Shown: piece after piece, positions 26,217 to 35,012 of the stretch
Position numbering within the stretch: position 1 is the stretch's first letter
Layout: each line of letters begins with the position of its first letter
Assembly (NCBI RefSeq): GCF_001017125.1
Contig: NZ_JXOJ01000006.1
Location: 28,503 to 92,502, forward strand
DNA: 64,000 nt
From: Methanoculleus sediminis
GTDB lineage: Archaea; Halobacteriota; Methanomicrobia; Methanomicrobiales; Methanoculleaceae
Direction: 5' to 3'
Notes under the pieces: generated by a model
What the model saw: only the letters and a program-made list of their open reading frames with translations
Databases searched by the model: none
Told to the model about the DNA's origin: nothing
Translations under genes and position numbers: made by a program

Positions 26217-27763
26217 GGTGCCACCGTCTTCTTCCTGAGCGTTCTGTGATACGTGATCGCGAACCGGTGCGCCTCGTCGCGGATCTCCTGGAGGAAGAGC
26301 GACGCCTTCTCGTGCCGCTCAAGCGGCAGGGGGTGGGAGAAGCCCGGCACGAAGACTTCCTCCTCGCGCTTCGCGATCGCCGCGATCGGGACCTTGATCC
26401 CGAGTTCCCGAAGCACCGCCACGGCCGCCGCAAGCTGCCCTTTCCCACCGTCGATGAGGATCAGGTCGGGGAACTCGCCGCCCTCCTTCTGGAGGCGCGA
26501 GTAGCGCCGGCGGACCACCTCGGCGATGGCCGCGAAGTCGTCGATTCCCTCGACCGTCCGGATCCGGAAGCGCCGGTAGTTCCGCCGATCAGGCTTCCCC
26601 CAGAGGAACCTGACCATCGAGCCCACCATCGCCGTTCCGGAGAGATGGGAGATGTCGAAGCACTCGATCGCGACCGGGAGGTCGGGGAGGTGCAGCCGGC
26701 GTTTGAGTTCGTCCAGTTTGATCCGGTCGCCGAAGAACCCGATCTCGACGTTTTTCCGGACAAGGTCGAGCAGGTTCTTCTTCTCGCCCCGCTGCGGCAC
26801 GACCACCCTGACCTTGCCGCCCCGGAGGTGGGAGAGGTAGCCGGCGACGGCATCGTCGATGGGCACGGGCAGGATCACCTCCTGCGGCGGTTCGTGGTCC
26901 GCGTAGTAGCGGACGAGGAACTCCTCCAGGAACCCCTCCGTCTCGTCGAAGGTGTACTCGCGCTTCCCGGCAAGCGTTCCCCGGTCGACGTTGAAGAGCA
27001 TCAGAAAGACGGTTCCTTCGCTCACGATATAGTTGACGATATCCTCGTTGTAGGTCTTCTGCCGGTCGACGTGCTGGCGTTCGCGCAGCCCCTCGAGGGC
27101 CGCGATCTGGTCGCGGAGTTCCATCGCCCGCTCGAACTCCTGGCGCTCTGCCGATGCCGCCATCTCCTCGCGGAGCGTCCGGATGAGCCCGGCGATATCC
27201 CCTTTCAGGACGGCCTCCGCCCTTCTGACCCGCTCCCGGTAGTCGTCCTCGGTTATTCTCCCCGTACAGGGCGCGCTGCACGAACCGATGTGCGCCCGGA
27301 GACACGGGCGGCGGGGGAGGCGCCGGCATGTTCGGAGCCCAAAGAGGGATTTCAGGAGCCGGAGAAGGTCTTCGCGCTCCCGGCCGGAGACGAACGGGCC
27401 GTAGTAACGGCCGTTCCCGTCGGGCTGGCGGGCGGTGTGGATCCGGGGATAGGGCTCGTCGGTGACGTGGATGTAGGCGTACCGTTTCGAGTCCTTGAGG
27501 TCGATGTTGTACTTCGGCTGGTGCTTCTTGATCAGGGTGTTCTCGAGGATGAAGGCCTCGACCTCGGTATCGGTGACGATGAAGTCGAGGCCGGCGATCG
27601 CGGCGACGAGCCTGCTGGTCTTCGGATCGAGGTCGTGCCGGGAGAAGTAACTCGATACCCGGCGTCGGAGGTTCTTCGCCTTCCCGACATAGATGATGGT
27701 CCCCTCACTGTCGGAGAAGAGGTAGCATCCGGGTTCGGTCGGAAGGGTTGTGGGGTCGATCAT
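26213..27763 (-). CDS. uvrC: UvrABC excision nuclease subunit C, lacking C-terminal HhH domain
   Basis: A 516-residue endonuclease. The GIY-YIG type 3'-incision domain (residues about 8-95: PGCYLFSDSEGTIIYVGKAK) is followed by the Cys-containing segment, a UVR motif (about 195-230: RQEFERAMELRDQIAALE) and the RNase H-like 5'-incision domain with ECFDISHLSGTAMVG and LILIDGGKGQL. It ends just after RDEAHRFAI and HRTLRKK, where bacterial UvrC continues for about 80-90 residues with two helix-hairpin-helix motifs. The end is native, because the stop overlaps the uvrB start. It follows uvrA after 246 nt of repeat-rich DNA. Confidence 0.96.
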   Translation of the reverse strand: MIDPTTLPTEPGCYLFSDSEGTIIYVGKAKNLRRRVSSYFSRHDLDPKTSRLVAAIAGLDFIVTDTEVEAFILENTLIKKHQPKYNIDLKDSKRYAYIHVTDEPYPRIHTARQPDGNGRYYGPFVSGREREDLLRLLKSLFGLRTCRRLPRRPCLRAHIGSCSAPCTGRITEDDYRERVRRAEAVLKGDIAGLIRTLREEMAASAERQEFERAMELRDQIAALEGLRERQHVDRQKTYNEDIVNYIVSEGTVFLMLFNVDRGTLAGKREYTFDETEGFLEEFLVRYYADHEPPQEVILPVPIDDAVAGYLSHLRGGKVRVVVPQRGEKKNLLDLVRKNVEIGFFGDRIKLDELKRRLHLPDLPVAIECFDISHLSGTAMVGSMVRFLWGKPDRRNYRRFRIRTVEGIDDFAAIAEVVRRRYSRLQKEGGEFPDLILIDGGKGQLAAAVAVLRELGIKVPIAAIAKREEEVFVPGFSHPLPLERHEKASLFLQEIRDEAHRFAITYHRTLRKKTVAP

Positions 27764-27787
27764 GCGCGTGAGACAGGGTGGTGGATC

Positions 27788-27960
27788 GCACGCGAAGACG
27801 CGAAGACGCGAAGGGTACTGTTAACACTGTTCCCAGCTTCGCGGCTTCGCGGCTCGCACCTAACGGTGCTCAAACTCCGCTTGCGCTCGCACTTCACGTG
27901 AGTCAATTCTGGAGTTTTCAACAAGGCCAATATCTTGCAGCTTCGCGTAAGTAAACTGCT
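27788..27960. repeat. CGCGAAG-rich inverted repeat, copy 2, with GCACC hairpin and GTTGAA motif
   Basis: CGCGAAG units at 27790-27813 can pair with CTTCGCGGCTTCGCGG (27836-27852). Next to it is GCACCTAACGGTGC (27857-27870), a perfect 5-bp hairpin, then CAACAAGGCC (27918-27927), which on the minus strand is the GGCCTTGTTGAA motif lying about 85 nt after the uvrA stop. All of this occupies the uvrA-uvrC gap. Confidence 0.7.
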
Positions 27961-28009
27961 GTAGTGATGTGATTTCGCGCGAGGTAGCAGGCCGCGGTTT
28001 GCGAGGAGA

Positions 28010-30820
28010 TCACGTCTCATGCTTTACCAGGATCTCCTTTAAGAACGCGCCCGTGTGGCTCCCTTCGACCAGAGCGACCTCCTCGGGGGTTCCCGTCGCG
28101 ACGACCTCGCCGCCGGCGTCCCCGCCCTCGGGCCCGAGGTCGATGACGTAGTCGGCGGACTTGATCACGTCCAGGTTGTGCTCGATCACCACCATCGTGT
28201 TCCCCCGGGCCACCAGATCGTCGAGGACGGCGATCAGGTTCTTCACGTCGTGGAAGTGCAGGCCGGTCGTCGGCTCGTCGAGGAGGTAGATCGTCTTCCC
28301 CGTGGCCCGCTTCGCGAGCTCGCGGGTCAGCTTGATCCGCTGCGCCTCGCCGCCCGAGAGGGTGGTGGAACTCTGGCCGAGTTTGATGTAGCCGAGCCCG
28401 ACCCTCGAGAGGGTGTCGAGCCTGTTCCTGATCGAGGGGACGTTCTCGAAGAGGCCGATCGCCTCCTCGACGCTCATGTCGAGAACCTCGGCGATGGACT
28501 TGCCCCGGTACTTCACCTCGAGGGTCTCGCGGTTGTAGCGCGCCCCTTTGCACTCCTCGCACTCGACGTAGACGTCGGGGAGGAAGTTCATCTCGATCTT
28601 GATGAGACCGTCACCCTGGCAGGCCTCGCACCGCCCGCCTTTGACGTTGAACGAGAATCGGCCGGGCTTGTAACCCCGAACCTTCGCCTCCTTCGTCTCG
28701 GCAAAGACCTTTCGGATCTCGTCGAATACCTTGGTGTAGGTCGCCGGGTTCGAGCGCGGCGTCCGCCCGATGGGGCTCTGGTCGATGACGATCACCTTGT
28801 CGATCTCGTCGTCGAAGACAAGGTTGTCGTGCTTCCCCGGGGGCTCCCGTGAATTGTGGAGTTTCTGCATCAGCGCCCGGTAAAGCGTCTCATAGATGAG
28901 CGTGGACTTCCCCGACCCCGAGACCCCGGTGATGACCGTCAGGACGCCGATGGGGATATTCGTGTCGATGCCCTTGAGGTTGTTCTCCCGGCAGCCCGAA
29001 AGCCTGATGAACCGGTCGCTCCTCCGGCGGGTCGTGGGGACATCTATCCTGAGACCGCCGGAGAGGTAACGGCCCGTGAGCGAGGCAGGGGCTGCCGCGA
29101 TGGCATCGGGAGGACCTTCCGCGACGATCTCGCCGCCGTGGAGCCCGGCCCCGGGTCCCATGTCCACGACCCAGTCGGCGCTCCGGATCGTCTCCTCGTC
29201 GTGCTCCACCACGACGAGGGTGTTGCCGAGGTCGCGGAGGTGCTGCAGGGTCTCGAGAAGTTTCCGGTTGTCCCGCTGGTGCAGCCCGATGGAAGGTTCG
29301 TCGAGAACGTAGAGAACCCCCGTGAGATTCGACCCGATCTGCGTCGCGAGGCGTATCCTCTGCGCTTCCCCGCCCGAAAGGCTCCCGGCGCTTCGCGAGA
29401 GGGTCAGGTAGCCGACGCCGACCTGGTTGAGGAACTCGAGCCGGGCGATGATCTCTTTTAAGACCTGCTTTGCAATCTCACGCTCGGTCTCGGTGAGGTC
29501 CAGCGTCCGGAAGAACGAAAGCGCTCCCGTAACCGAAAGGTCGGTGGCCTCGACGATGGACTTCCCGGCGACCTTCACGGCAAGCACCTTGTCTTTGAGC
29601 CTCCTGCCCCCGCACTTCGGGCAGGGGAGGACCCGCATGAACTTCTCGAGTTCGCGGCGACGGTACTCCGACTGGGTCTGGTGGTAGAGCCGCTCGGCCT
29701 GCGGGGCGAGCCCTTCCCACGTCCCGGAGTGCGACCACGAGTCCCCGTTCCTCGTCCGCATCGAGAGGCGGAGTTGCTCCGGCGAGCCGAACATCAGGGC
29801 ATTGTACTGCCGCTCGGTGAGGTCCTTGATCGGGGTTAAGACCGAGAACCCGAAGTGTTTCGCGACGGCGCCGAGGTACTGGCTCCGGTAACCGTCGAGG
29901 AAGTTCCGGTAGAGCATGACGGCGCCGTCGGCGATGGATTTGCTCTTGTCCGGGATGATCAGGTCCGGGTCGAACTCCATCTTGATTCCGAGCCCGTTGC
30001 ACTCCTCGCACGCGCCGAACGGGCTGTTGAAGGAGAACATCCGGGGCTGGAGTTCCTCGAACGCAATCCCGCAGACCGGGCAGGCCATGAGCGCCGAGCA
30101 GGTCTCTTCCCGGCCGCCCTCGTCGACGGCGATGACGAGCCCTTCGGACTTTGCAAGGGCGTTCTCGATCGCTTCGACGAGCCTCGAGCGCTCGTCGACG
30201 GAGAGCCGGTCGACGACCACGTCGATGTCGTGCTTGCGGTAGCGCTCGAGGGTGATCTCCTCGTCGGTCCGGTGGATCTCGCCGTTGACCCGGACCCGGG
30301 CGTAACCTTCCCGGTCGAGGTCCTTGAAGACCTGCTGGTAGGTTCCCTTCTTCTGCCGCACGACCGGGGCGAGGATGGTGACCGTCCCGGCCATCGTGGA
30401 GGCGATGTGGTCGGCGATCTTCTCCGGCGACTGGGCCTCGATGGGGATCTGGTGCTCCGGACAGAACGGCGTCCCTACCCGGGCGAAGAGGAGCCGCAGG
30501 TAGTCGTAGATCTCGGTGACGGTGCCGACGGTGCTCCGGGGATTTTTCGACGTCGTCTTCTGCTCGATGGAGATGGCGGGCGAGAGCCCGTCGATGCTGT
30601 CGACGTCGGGCTTCTGCATCAGACCGAGGAACTGCCGCGCGTAGGCGGAGAGCGACTCCACGTAGCGCCGCTGCCCTTCGGCATAGATGGTATCGAAGGC
30701 AAGCGTGGATTTTCCCGATCCGGATACGCCGGTGAGGACGATAAGCCGGTCGCGCGGGAGTTCGACGGTGATATTGTTGAGGTTGTGCTCCCGCGCCCCC
30801 TTGATGACGATCTTCTTCAT
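28010..30820 (-). CDS. uvrA: UvrABC excision nuclease subunit A
   Basis: A 936-residue tandem ABC ATPase that finds bulky DNA damage. The first module has [13 protein letters not shown] and the zinc motif CPVCG...CEECNGLG; the second has [18 protein letters not shown]...CEECKGARY and [13 protein letters not shown]. Two ABC signatures ([13 protein letters not shown] and [12 protein letters not shown]) are intact, and the length is normal. I chose the ATG at 30820 ([13 protein letters not shown]), the usual UvrA start; upstream in-frame codons add nothing family-like. An ATTTAAAT TATA-like box lies about 55 nt upstream. It heads the uvrA-uvrC-uvrB set. Confidence 0.97.
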   Translation of the reverse strand: MKKIVIKGAREHNLNNITVELPRDRLIVLTGVSGSGKSTLAFDTIYAEGQRRYVESLSAYARQFLGLMQKPDVDSIDGLSPAISIEQKTTSKNPRSTVGTVTEIYDYLRLLFARVGTPFCPEHQIPIEAQSPEKIADHIASTMAGTVTILAPVVRQKKGTYQQVFKDLDREGYARVRVNGEIHRTDEEITLERYRKHDIDVVVDRLSVDERSRLVEAIENALAKSEGLVIAVDEGGREETCSALMACPVCGIAFEELQPRMFSFNSPFGACEECNGLGIKMEFDPDLIIPDKSKSIADGAVMLYRNFLDGYRSQYLGAVAKHFGFSVLTPIKDLTERQYNALMFGSPEQLRLSMRTRNGDSWSHSGTWEGLAPQAERLYHQTQSEYRRRELEKFMRVLPCPKCGGRRLKDKVLAVKVAGKSIVEATDLSVTGALSFFRTLDLTETEREIAKQVLKEIIARLEFLNQVGVGYLTLSRSAGSLSGGEAQRIRLATQIGSNLTGVLYVLDEPSIGLHQRDNRKLLETLQHLRDLGNTLVVVEHDEETIRSADWVVDMGPGAGLHGGEIVAEGPPDAIAAAPASLTGRYLSGGLRIDVPTTRRRSDRFIRLSGCRENNLKGIDTNIPIGVLTVITGVSGSGKSTLIYETLYRALMQKLHNSREPPGKHDNLVFDDEIDKVIVIDQSPIGRTPRSNPATYTKVFDEIRKVFAETKEAKVRGYKPGRFSFNVKGGRCEACQGDGLIKIEMNFLPDVYVECEECKGARYNRETLEVKYRGKSIAEVLDMSVEEAIGLFENVPSIRNRLDTLSRVGLGYIKLGQSSTTLSGGEAQRIKLTRELAKRATGKTIYLLDEPTTGLHFHDVKNLIAVLDDLVARGNTMVVIEHNLDVIKSADYVIDLGPEGGDAGGEVVATGTPEEVALVEGSHTGAFLKEILVKHET

Positions 30821-30873
30821 TGGTACGTGCAGATATGTTTGTCTTCTTACCTCATAGCCGTTTGCCGATATCA

Positions 30874-30886
30874 AAATTTAAATAGA
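30874..30886 (-). promoter_or_regulatory. TATA-like element upstream of uvrA
   Basis: ATTTAAAT (30876-30883), itself palindromic, sits in an AT-rich island 55 nt before the uvrA ATG and would give a leader of about 30 nt. Confidence 0.5.
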
Positions 30887-31006
30887 ATAGGTTAACGGAG
30901 CCCGGAATGGCGCCGTTTTGGAGGGGTCCCGGGAACTCTCCCATAGGGTCACCCTTTTTGCTTTTTTCGGTCAAACCCGTATACACCAGGAAAGAGAATC
31001 ATTTTC

Positions 31007-31732
31007 ATGCAGAAGGATCGGATAGTGCCGGGTGCGGGGGCCCCGCGGCGGGTTGTCAGGATCGTGCAGGACAGGCACGGGGACCGGATCGAGATATTCG
31101 ACCCGCCGTTCTACCGGAAGGAGTTTGAGGACGCCTACCGGTTCATCATCGACAGTTACACGGTACCGCCGAGGGAGATCGCCCTCTTCCTCCCCTGCGC
31201 CGTCCGGAAACCCTACAGCCAGAGCCCGAGCCACAGACTCTTCCGGCGGATCATCGACGGCGTCCTTGCTCCGGAGGACTACCATATCGTCGTGTTCGGC
31301 ACCTGCGGGACCGTTCCCGCGGAGCTCGAGGGCATGTATCCCTACCGGAACTACCACTACATGCTCGGCAAGACCACGGACGAACGGGTCCGGCGGGACT
31401 TCCACCGGATCGAGGTCTACCGGCTGAAGGGCTACCTCGAGAAGACCCGCGACACCTACCGGCACCGGCTCGCCTACTGCATCGGGCCGTTTCGGAAGGC
31501 CATGGTCGAGGCGGCGGAGGAGACCGGGATCGCCGTCGACCTCCTCCCCTCCGATCCGATGATCGAGCGGCTCTACGACATTGACTGTCCGTTCCCGGAG
31601 GGCAGCCTCTCGATGCAGGGTTACATCGACGAGTTCCGCGAGGGGCTCGAGCGGCTGGCGGGCAGGATATACGCCGGAGAGACGACGGCTCTGGAGGGGT
31701 GCCCGGAGCGGCGGGGGCCGGTGAGGGCGTGA
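31007..31732 (+). CDS. Stand-alone DUF5591 (archaeosine synthase C-terminal-like) protein
   Basis: A 241-residue protein whose centre reads ALFLPCAVRKPYSQSPSHRLF (given here in parts: LPCAVRKPYS and SHRLF), followed by VVFGTCGTVPAEL and YPYRNYHYML. This is the DUF5591 pattern that also forms part of archaeosine synthase ArcS and related tRNA-guanine transglycosylase-like proteins. Here it stands alone, without the TGT-like or PUA domains. A role in G+ (archaeosine) modification of tRNA is plausible but unproven. The gene lies between uvrA (divergent) and a repeat element, with no operon partner. Confidence 0.75.
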   Translation: MQKDRIVPGAGAPRRVVRIVQDRHGDRIEIFDPPFYRKEFEDAYRFIIDSYTVPPREIALFLPCAVRKPYSQSPSHRLFRRIIDGVLAPEDYHIVVFGTCGTVPAELEGMYPYRNYHYMLGKTTDERVRRDFHRIEVYRLKGYLEKTRDTYRHRLAYCIGPFRKAMVEAAEETGIAVDLLPSDPMIERLYDIDCPFPEGSLSMQGYIDEFREGLERLAGRIYAGETTALEGCPERRGPVRA

Positions 31733-31734
31733 TG

Positions 31735-32223
31735 GGGTGGTGGGGTGCAATAGGAAAACCGTAGGTCTTCGCTGCATGAGCAAAGTGAGCACGAGGAACC
31801 CAAAACGTTTTGCTGTGGAGACAGGGGAGGGGGGCACGCCCCCCTCCCCGTCAGCCCCTCCCCAATGGCGATAGCCAGTGGAAATCCGTGTCTAGAATCG
31901 CGGATGAACAGGACACACAGTTTCCTGCTTAACTATAGTTCGCATATAAGAGCGATCCCAATCATATGGAGTCCTACCACAACTGCGTTGCCCATCAACC
32001 GATTTCCCCGGATATCGCCACGCACTGCCCCCGCCCCTCAGGGGCGGGGGAGGAGGCCGAAGGCCGGGAGGGGTGGGGGCAACGTTTTAGATCTCAAACT
32101 GTAGTCTACGATGTAGAGTGGGCGCGGCAATTAGGACGGCAGTTATTTATCTCCAGTGCGAATACCAACCAAAAATTTGAGGGGTTCACAGCCACCCCAA
32201 CCGAAACAGGACTCAAAACACCC
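31735..32223. other. Non-coding gap containing repeat copy C
   Basis: No gene. Both modules of the GC-rich repeat are present but in swapped order relative to copies A and B, separated by about 110 nt of AT-richer DNA (31900-32003). A second AT-rich stretch (32090-32220) lies 3' of the RuBisCO gene. Confidence 0.65.
31817..32080 (+). repeat. Two-module GC-rich intergenic repeat, copy C (module order swapped)
   Basis: Module 2 comes first (31817-31897: GGAGACAGGGGAGGGGGGC ... CCCCTCCCCAATGGCGATAG ... AAATCCGTGTCTAGAAT). Module 1 follows about 105 nt later (32004-32080: GATATCGCCACGCACTGCCC ... GGGGCGGGGGAGGAGGCCG). In copies A and B module 1 precedes module 2 on the same strand, so the modules behave as separable units. 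Confidence 0.7.
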
Positions 32224-33516
32224 TCACTTCGGCTTATACCGCCCCCACTTCTCGAGCGCCTCCGAAAGCGCCGTGGCCTTCTTCGCCTTCTCCTCGAGCG
32301 TCTCCCCGTCCTTCCAGGCCTCGATCGCCTGCATGGTGGCCTCGGCGCCCGCCCGTGTGCCCTTCGGGTGACCGTGGATGCCGCCGCTGACGAGGAGGAC
32401 GAGTTCGGTGCCGTAGATATCGAGGACGTCCGGCACGAGCCCGGGGTGGAGACCGCCCGACGAGACGGGGAAAGCGCTCTTGATGTTACCCCAGTCCTGG
32501 TCGAGGGCCATGCGGTCGACGGCGTTCGTATGCTTCTCCCGGAGCACGTCCGCAAGCACCGCGGCCTCCGCCCGGGTGCCGACCAGCTTCCCCACAGCGG
32601 TCCCGGTGTGGATCTGCGAAACGCCGACAAGTCGCATCATCTTCGCCAGGAACTGCATCGTGATCCCGTGCCTCTCGTCCCGGTCGAAGGCCGCGTGCAT
32701 CGCCCGGTGGGCGTGGATGGCAAGTCCGAGGTCGGAGCAGTAGTCCCGGAGGGTCGCGACGGCTGCCGTCCCGGCGACCACGACGTCGATCATGGCGTAG
32801 TTCCAGCCGTAATCAGCAAGCATCTTCGCCCGCTTCTCCATCGTCTCCGTATCGGCCGTGATGTTGATGAACGCGGACTTCGTCTCGCCGGTCTCCTGCT
32901 CGGCCTTATCCCGCATCTTCGCCATCGCCCGGACGCGGTCTTCGAACCGGTTGAACGACTGGGACGTCAGGTTCTCGTCGTCTTTGACGAAGTCGAACCC
33001 GCCCATCCAGGTCTCGTAGCCGACCTCGGCGTGCTCTTCCGCCGTGAACCCCACCTTCGGCTTCGGAACCGCGCCCGTCAGCGGCCGCCCCCGGACCTTC
33101 ATCATATCCCGGATTCCTTCCATGCCGAAGTGCGGCCCCTTGAAGTGCCGGAGGTATTCGGCCGGGAGCGAGGCGTCGACCAGCCGGAGGCGGTCGAGCG
33201 CCTTCATCCCGAAGACGTTCCCGGCGATCCCGCTCAGGAGCTGGGCCGCGTTCCCCTCCTCCCAGAGGGCGAGCGGGTAGGCGATCTTCACGTAGTTTCC
33301 CTCGATCTCGAACGCCTTCGCCTGGAGATCCCGCATCCGGGGCGGCAGGGTGAAGAGCGTCGTCCAGGTTCCGGTCGAACTCTCCGACGCGATCCTCCCG
33401 ACCGCCTCTTCCTTGCTGATCCCCGCCGCAGGCTCGAAGTAGTAGAGGGCTACGAGCTCGTCCGGGCCCGGGGTGTGGTTTAAATCAACAAACTCTTCGT
33501 ACCAGTCAATCGCCAT
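32224..33516 (-). CDS. rbcL: Form III ribulose-1,5-bisphosphate carboxylase (archaeal RuBisCO)
   Basis: A 430-residue large-chain RuBisCO. Catalytic and metal-binding blocks are intact: GAVPKPKVG (Lys), GGFDFVKDDE with the carbamylated Lys and Asp-Glu ligands, HAHRAMHAAF, SQIHTGTAVGK, and SSGGLHPG plus SGGIHGHP near the end. No small subunit is adjacent, as expected for form III. Known roles are nucleoside recycling through the AMP pathway or, with phosphoribulokinase in some Methanomicrobia, a reductive hexulose-phosphate route. No kinase or isomerase gene is visible here to decide. AGAGGTGATTCT before the ATG at 33516 is a good RBS. Confidence 0.96.
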   Translation of the reverse strand: MAIDWYEEFVDLNHTPGPDELVALYYFEPAAGISKEEAVGRIASESSTGTWTTLFTLPPRMRDLQAKAFEIEGNYVKIAYPLALWEEGNAAQLLSGIAGNVFGMKALDRLRLVDASLPAEYLRHFKGPHFGMEGIRDMMKVRGRPLTGAVPKPKVGFTAEEHAEVGYETWMGGFDFVKDDENLTSQSFNRFEDRVRAMAKMRDKAEQETGETKSAFINITADTETMEKRAKMLADYGWNYAMIDVVVAGTAAVATLRDYCSDLGLAIHAHRAMHAAFDRDERHGITMQFLAKMMRLVGVSQIHTGTAVGKLVGTRAEAAVLADVLREKHTNAVDRMALDQDWGNIKSAFPVSSGGLHPGLVPDVLDIYGTELVLLVSGGIHGHPKGTRAGAEATMQAIEAWKDGETLEEKAKKATALSEALEKWGRYKPK

Positions 33517-33656
33517 AGAATCACCTCTTGAAGGAAGGGGTGCCCGGGTAGAAAAACCTTCCATTCGGAGCAGGGTAAAGAACGCTGCAATCACTTTCTC
33601 TCCGCAGGCGCCGGGTTTATCTGCCGGCGGGTCGAGAGGAAAGCAGAAGGAGTCTT

Positions 33657-34493
33657 ATGGAACGAAAAGCCGATAATTTGCGCCCGCTCTTTGATTACGA
33701 TGCAGAGAGACCGCCCGCGATCGAGATTGCCGGCACCGGCGTCTCGGTCAGCGACCTGACCTACCAGACTGCCCCGGATCGGGGGGTTCGGGCCTACCTG
33801 GTGGCCCCGGCAGAAGTTGACCGGTCGAAACGCTCCGCTGCCATTCTCTTCCTCCACCCGGGACTTGGTTCCCGCGCCACGTTCCTCGCCGAGGCCGTGG
33901 CCCTTGCCGGGATGGGTGCGGCCTCCCTGCTCGTCGACGCTCCCTGGGCCGCCGATACGGCAGCAGCCTGGGGTCAGGCAGTCACGGATCCCGGGGAGGC
34001 CGTGCGGGAGCATAACCGGACGGTGATCGACCTTCGCCGGGGGATAGATCTCCTCGTAGCGCAGCCGGGCGTCGACCCGGACCGGATCGGGTTCGTGGGC
34101 CACAGTGTCGGGGCGCTTTTCGGGGCGGTGCTCGCCGGCGTCGATCGGCGTCTTCGAGCCGCCGTCCTGATGACGGGCACCGGAAGGTTTGTCGACGTCG
34201 CCGCCGTGAACCTGCCCGACCTGCAGGGCGAGAAATTCGAGCATTACCGCCGGACGCTCGCGGAACTCGACCCTGCCGTCTGGGTCGGCCGTGCCGCACC
34301 CACCCCGCTCTTCTTCCAGGCCGCTCTTCGCGACGAGTTCTTCACGGAGGAGCAGGCCCGGGAGTTCTTCGAGCAGGCGAGCGAACCGAAGTCGCTCGAG
34401 TGGTACGACGCAGGCCATTTCCTTGACGAAGCGGCCCGCCGCGACCGTGTCGCGTGGCTTGCCGGGGTGCTCTCGCTGGAGCGTTCCCGGTAA
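33657..34493 (+). CDS. Alpha/beta hydrolase (dienelactone hydrolase/acetyl esterase-like)
   Basis: A 278-residue hydrolase. The nucleophile elbow is GHSVG (about residues 146-150), the oxyanion region FLHPGLGSR, a likely acid Asp in LRDEFF and the catalytic His in YDAGHFLDE near the C terminus. There is no signal peptide. The substrate is unknown; the lid region DAPWAADTAAAWG is unlike common esterases. It is divergent from the RuBisCO gene across about 140 nt and ends near an AT-rich gap (34500-34570) containing TTGTTATAAAAGG. Confidence 0.85.
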   Translation: MERKADNLRPLFDYDAERPPAIEIAGTGVSVSDLTYQTAPDRGVRAYLVAPAEVDRSKRSAAILFLHPGLGSRATFLAEAVALAGMGAASLLVDAPWAADTAAAWGQAVTDPGEAVREHNRTVIDLRRGIDLLVAQPGVDPDRIGFVGHSVGALFGAVLAGVDRRLRAAVLMTGTGRFVDVAAVNLPDLQGEKFEHYRRTLAELDPAVWVGRAAPTPLFFQAALRDEFFTEEQAREFFEQASEPKSLEWYDAGHFLDEAARRDRVAWLAGVLSLERSR

Positions 34494-34676
34494 CGGGAAA
34501 GAAGGGGCAATTGTTACGAATACAACTTTTTGTTATAAAAGGTAAACATTATTATGTAAGGGATTCTTACCAATACGTGGCCAGGCGACGATGGAACCTG
34601 CCTGCGCCTCGTCCGTCATACCCTGCAGCGCGCTACTGCACGTCCGTCATACACCCACCCAATCATTTTTTAGCGT

Positions 34677-35012
34677 TCACTCGGAGACCCCGTCGAGAAC
34701 CTTCTCGATCCTGTCCACCTTCGCCTCGATCCGCTCCAGCGACTGCCGCAGCATCTGGAGTTCCGCGCCGGCCGCACCGCTCTTCTGTCCCGCCGCACTC
34801 GCAATCTGGTCTTCGATCCACTCCTTGAGCCTTACGACGATGATGAAGAGCAGCGTAAGGACGACGAGCATCTCGACGATCCAGACGGATCCACCGATCA
34901 TGGTACGCCAGAATTCAAAGCCGGCTGCGGCACCGGCCAGACTGATCACGAGCAATGCAATGACGGCGCCCCACAGCGCCTTCAGGTAGAGTTTCCACCT
35001 ATCCTGCTTCAT
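34677..35012 (-). CDS. Small two-helix membrane protein with C-terminal coiled coil
   Basis: A 111-residue protein with two membrane helices (about 12-32 AVIALLVISLAGAAAGF and 42-62 IVEMLVVLTLLFIIVV) and a C-terminal amphipathic coiled coil (about 83-108: LQMLRQSLERIEAKVDRIEKVL). The family is not recognised. Its start overlaps the end of the ArsR-like regulator by 14 nt, so the two are co-expressed. The partner regulator may control it or act through it. Confidence 0.8.
   Translation of the reverse strand: MKQDRWKLYLKALWGAVIALLVISLAGAAAGFEFWRTMIGGSVWIVEMLVVLTLLFIIVVRLKEWIEDQIASAAGQKSGAAGAELQMLRQSLERIEAKVDRIEKVLDGVSE

Noticed and set aside
24426..26249. Long antisense frame opposite uvrB (and similar ones opposite uvrC, RuBisCO and the kinases)
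   Set aside because: High GC and strong third-position bias remove stop codons on the opposite strand. The products are low-complexity Arg/Asp/Val-rich and have no RBS or family features.
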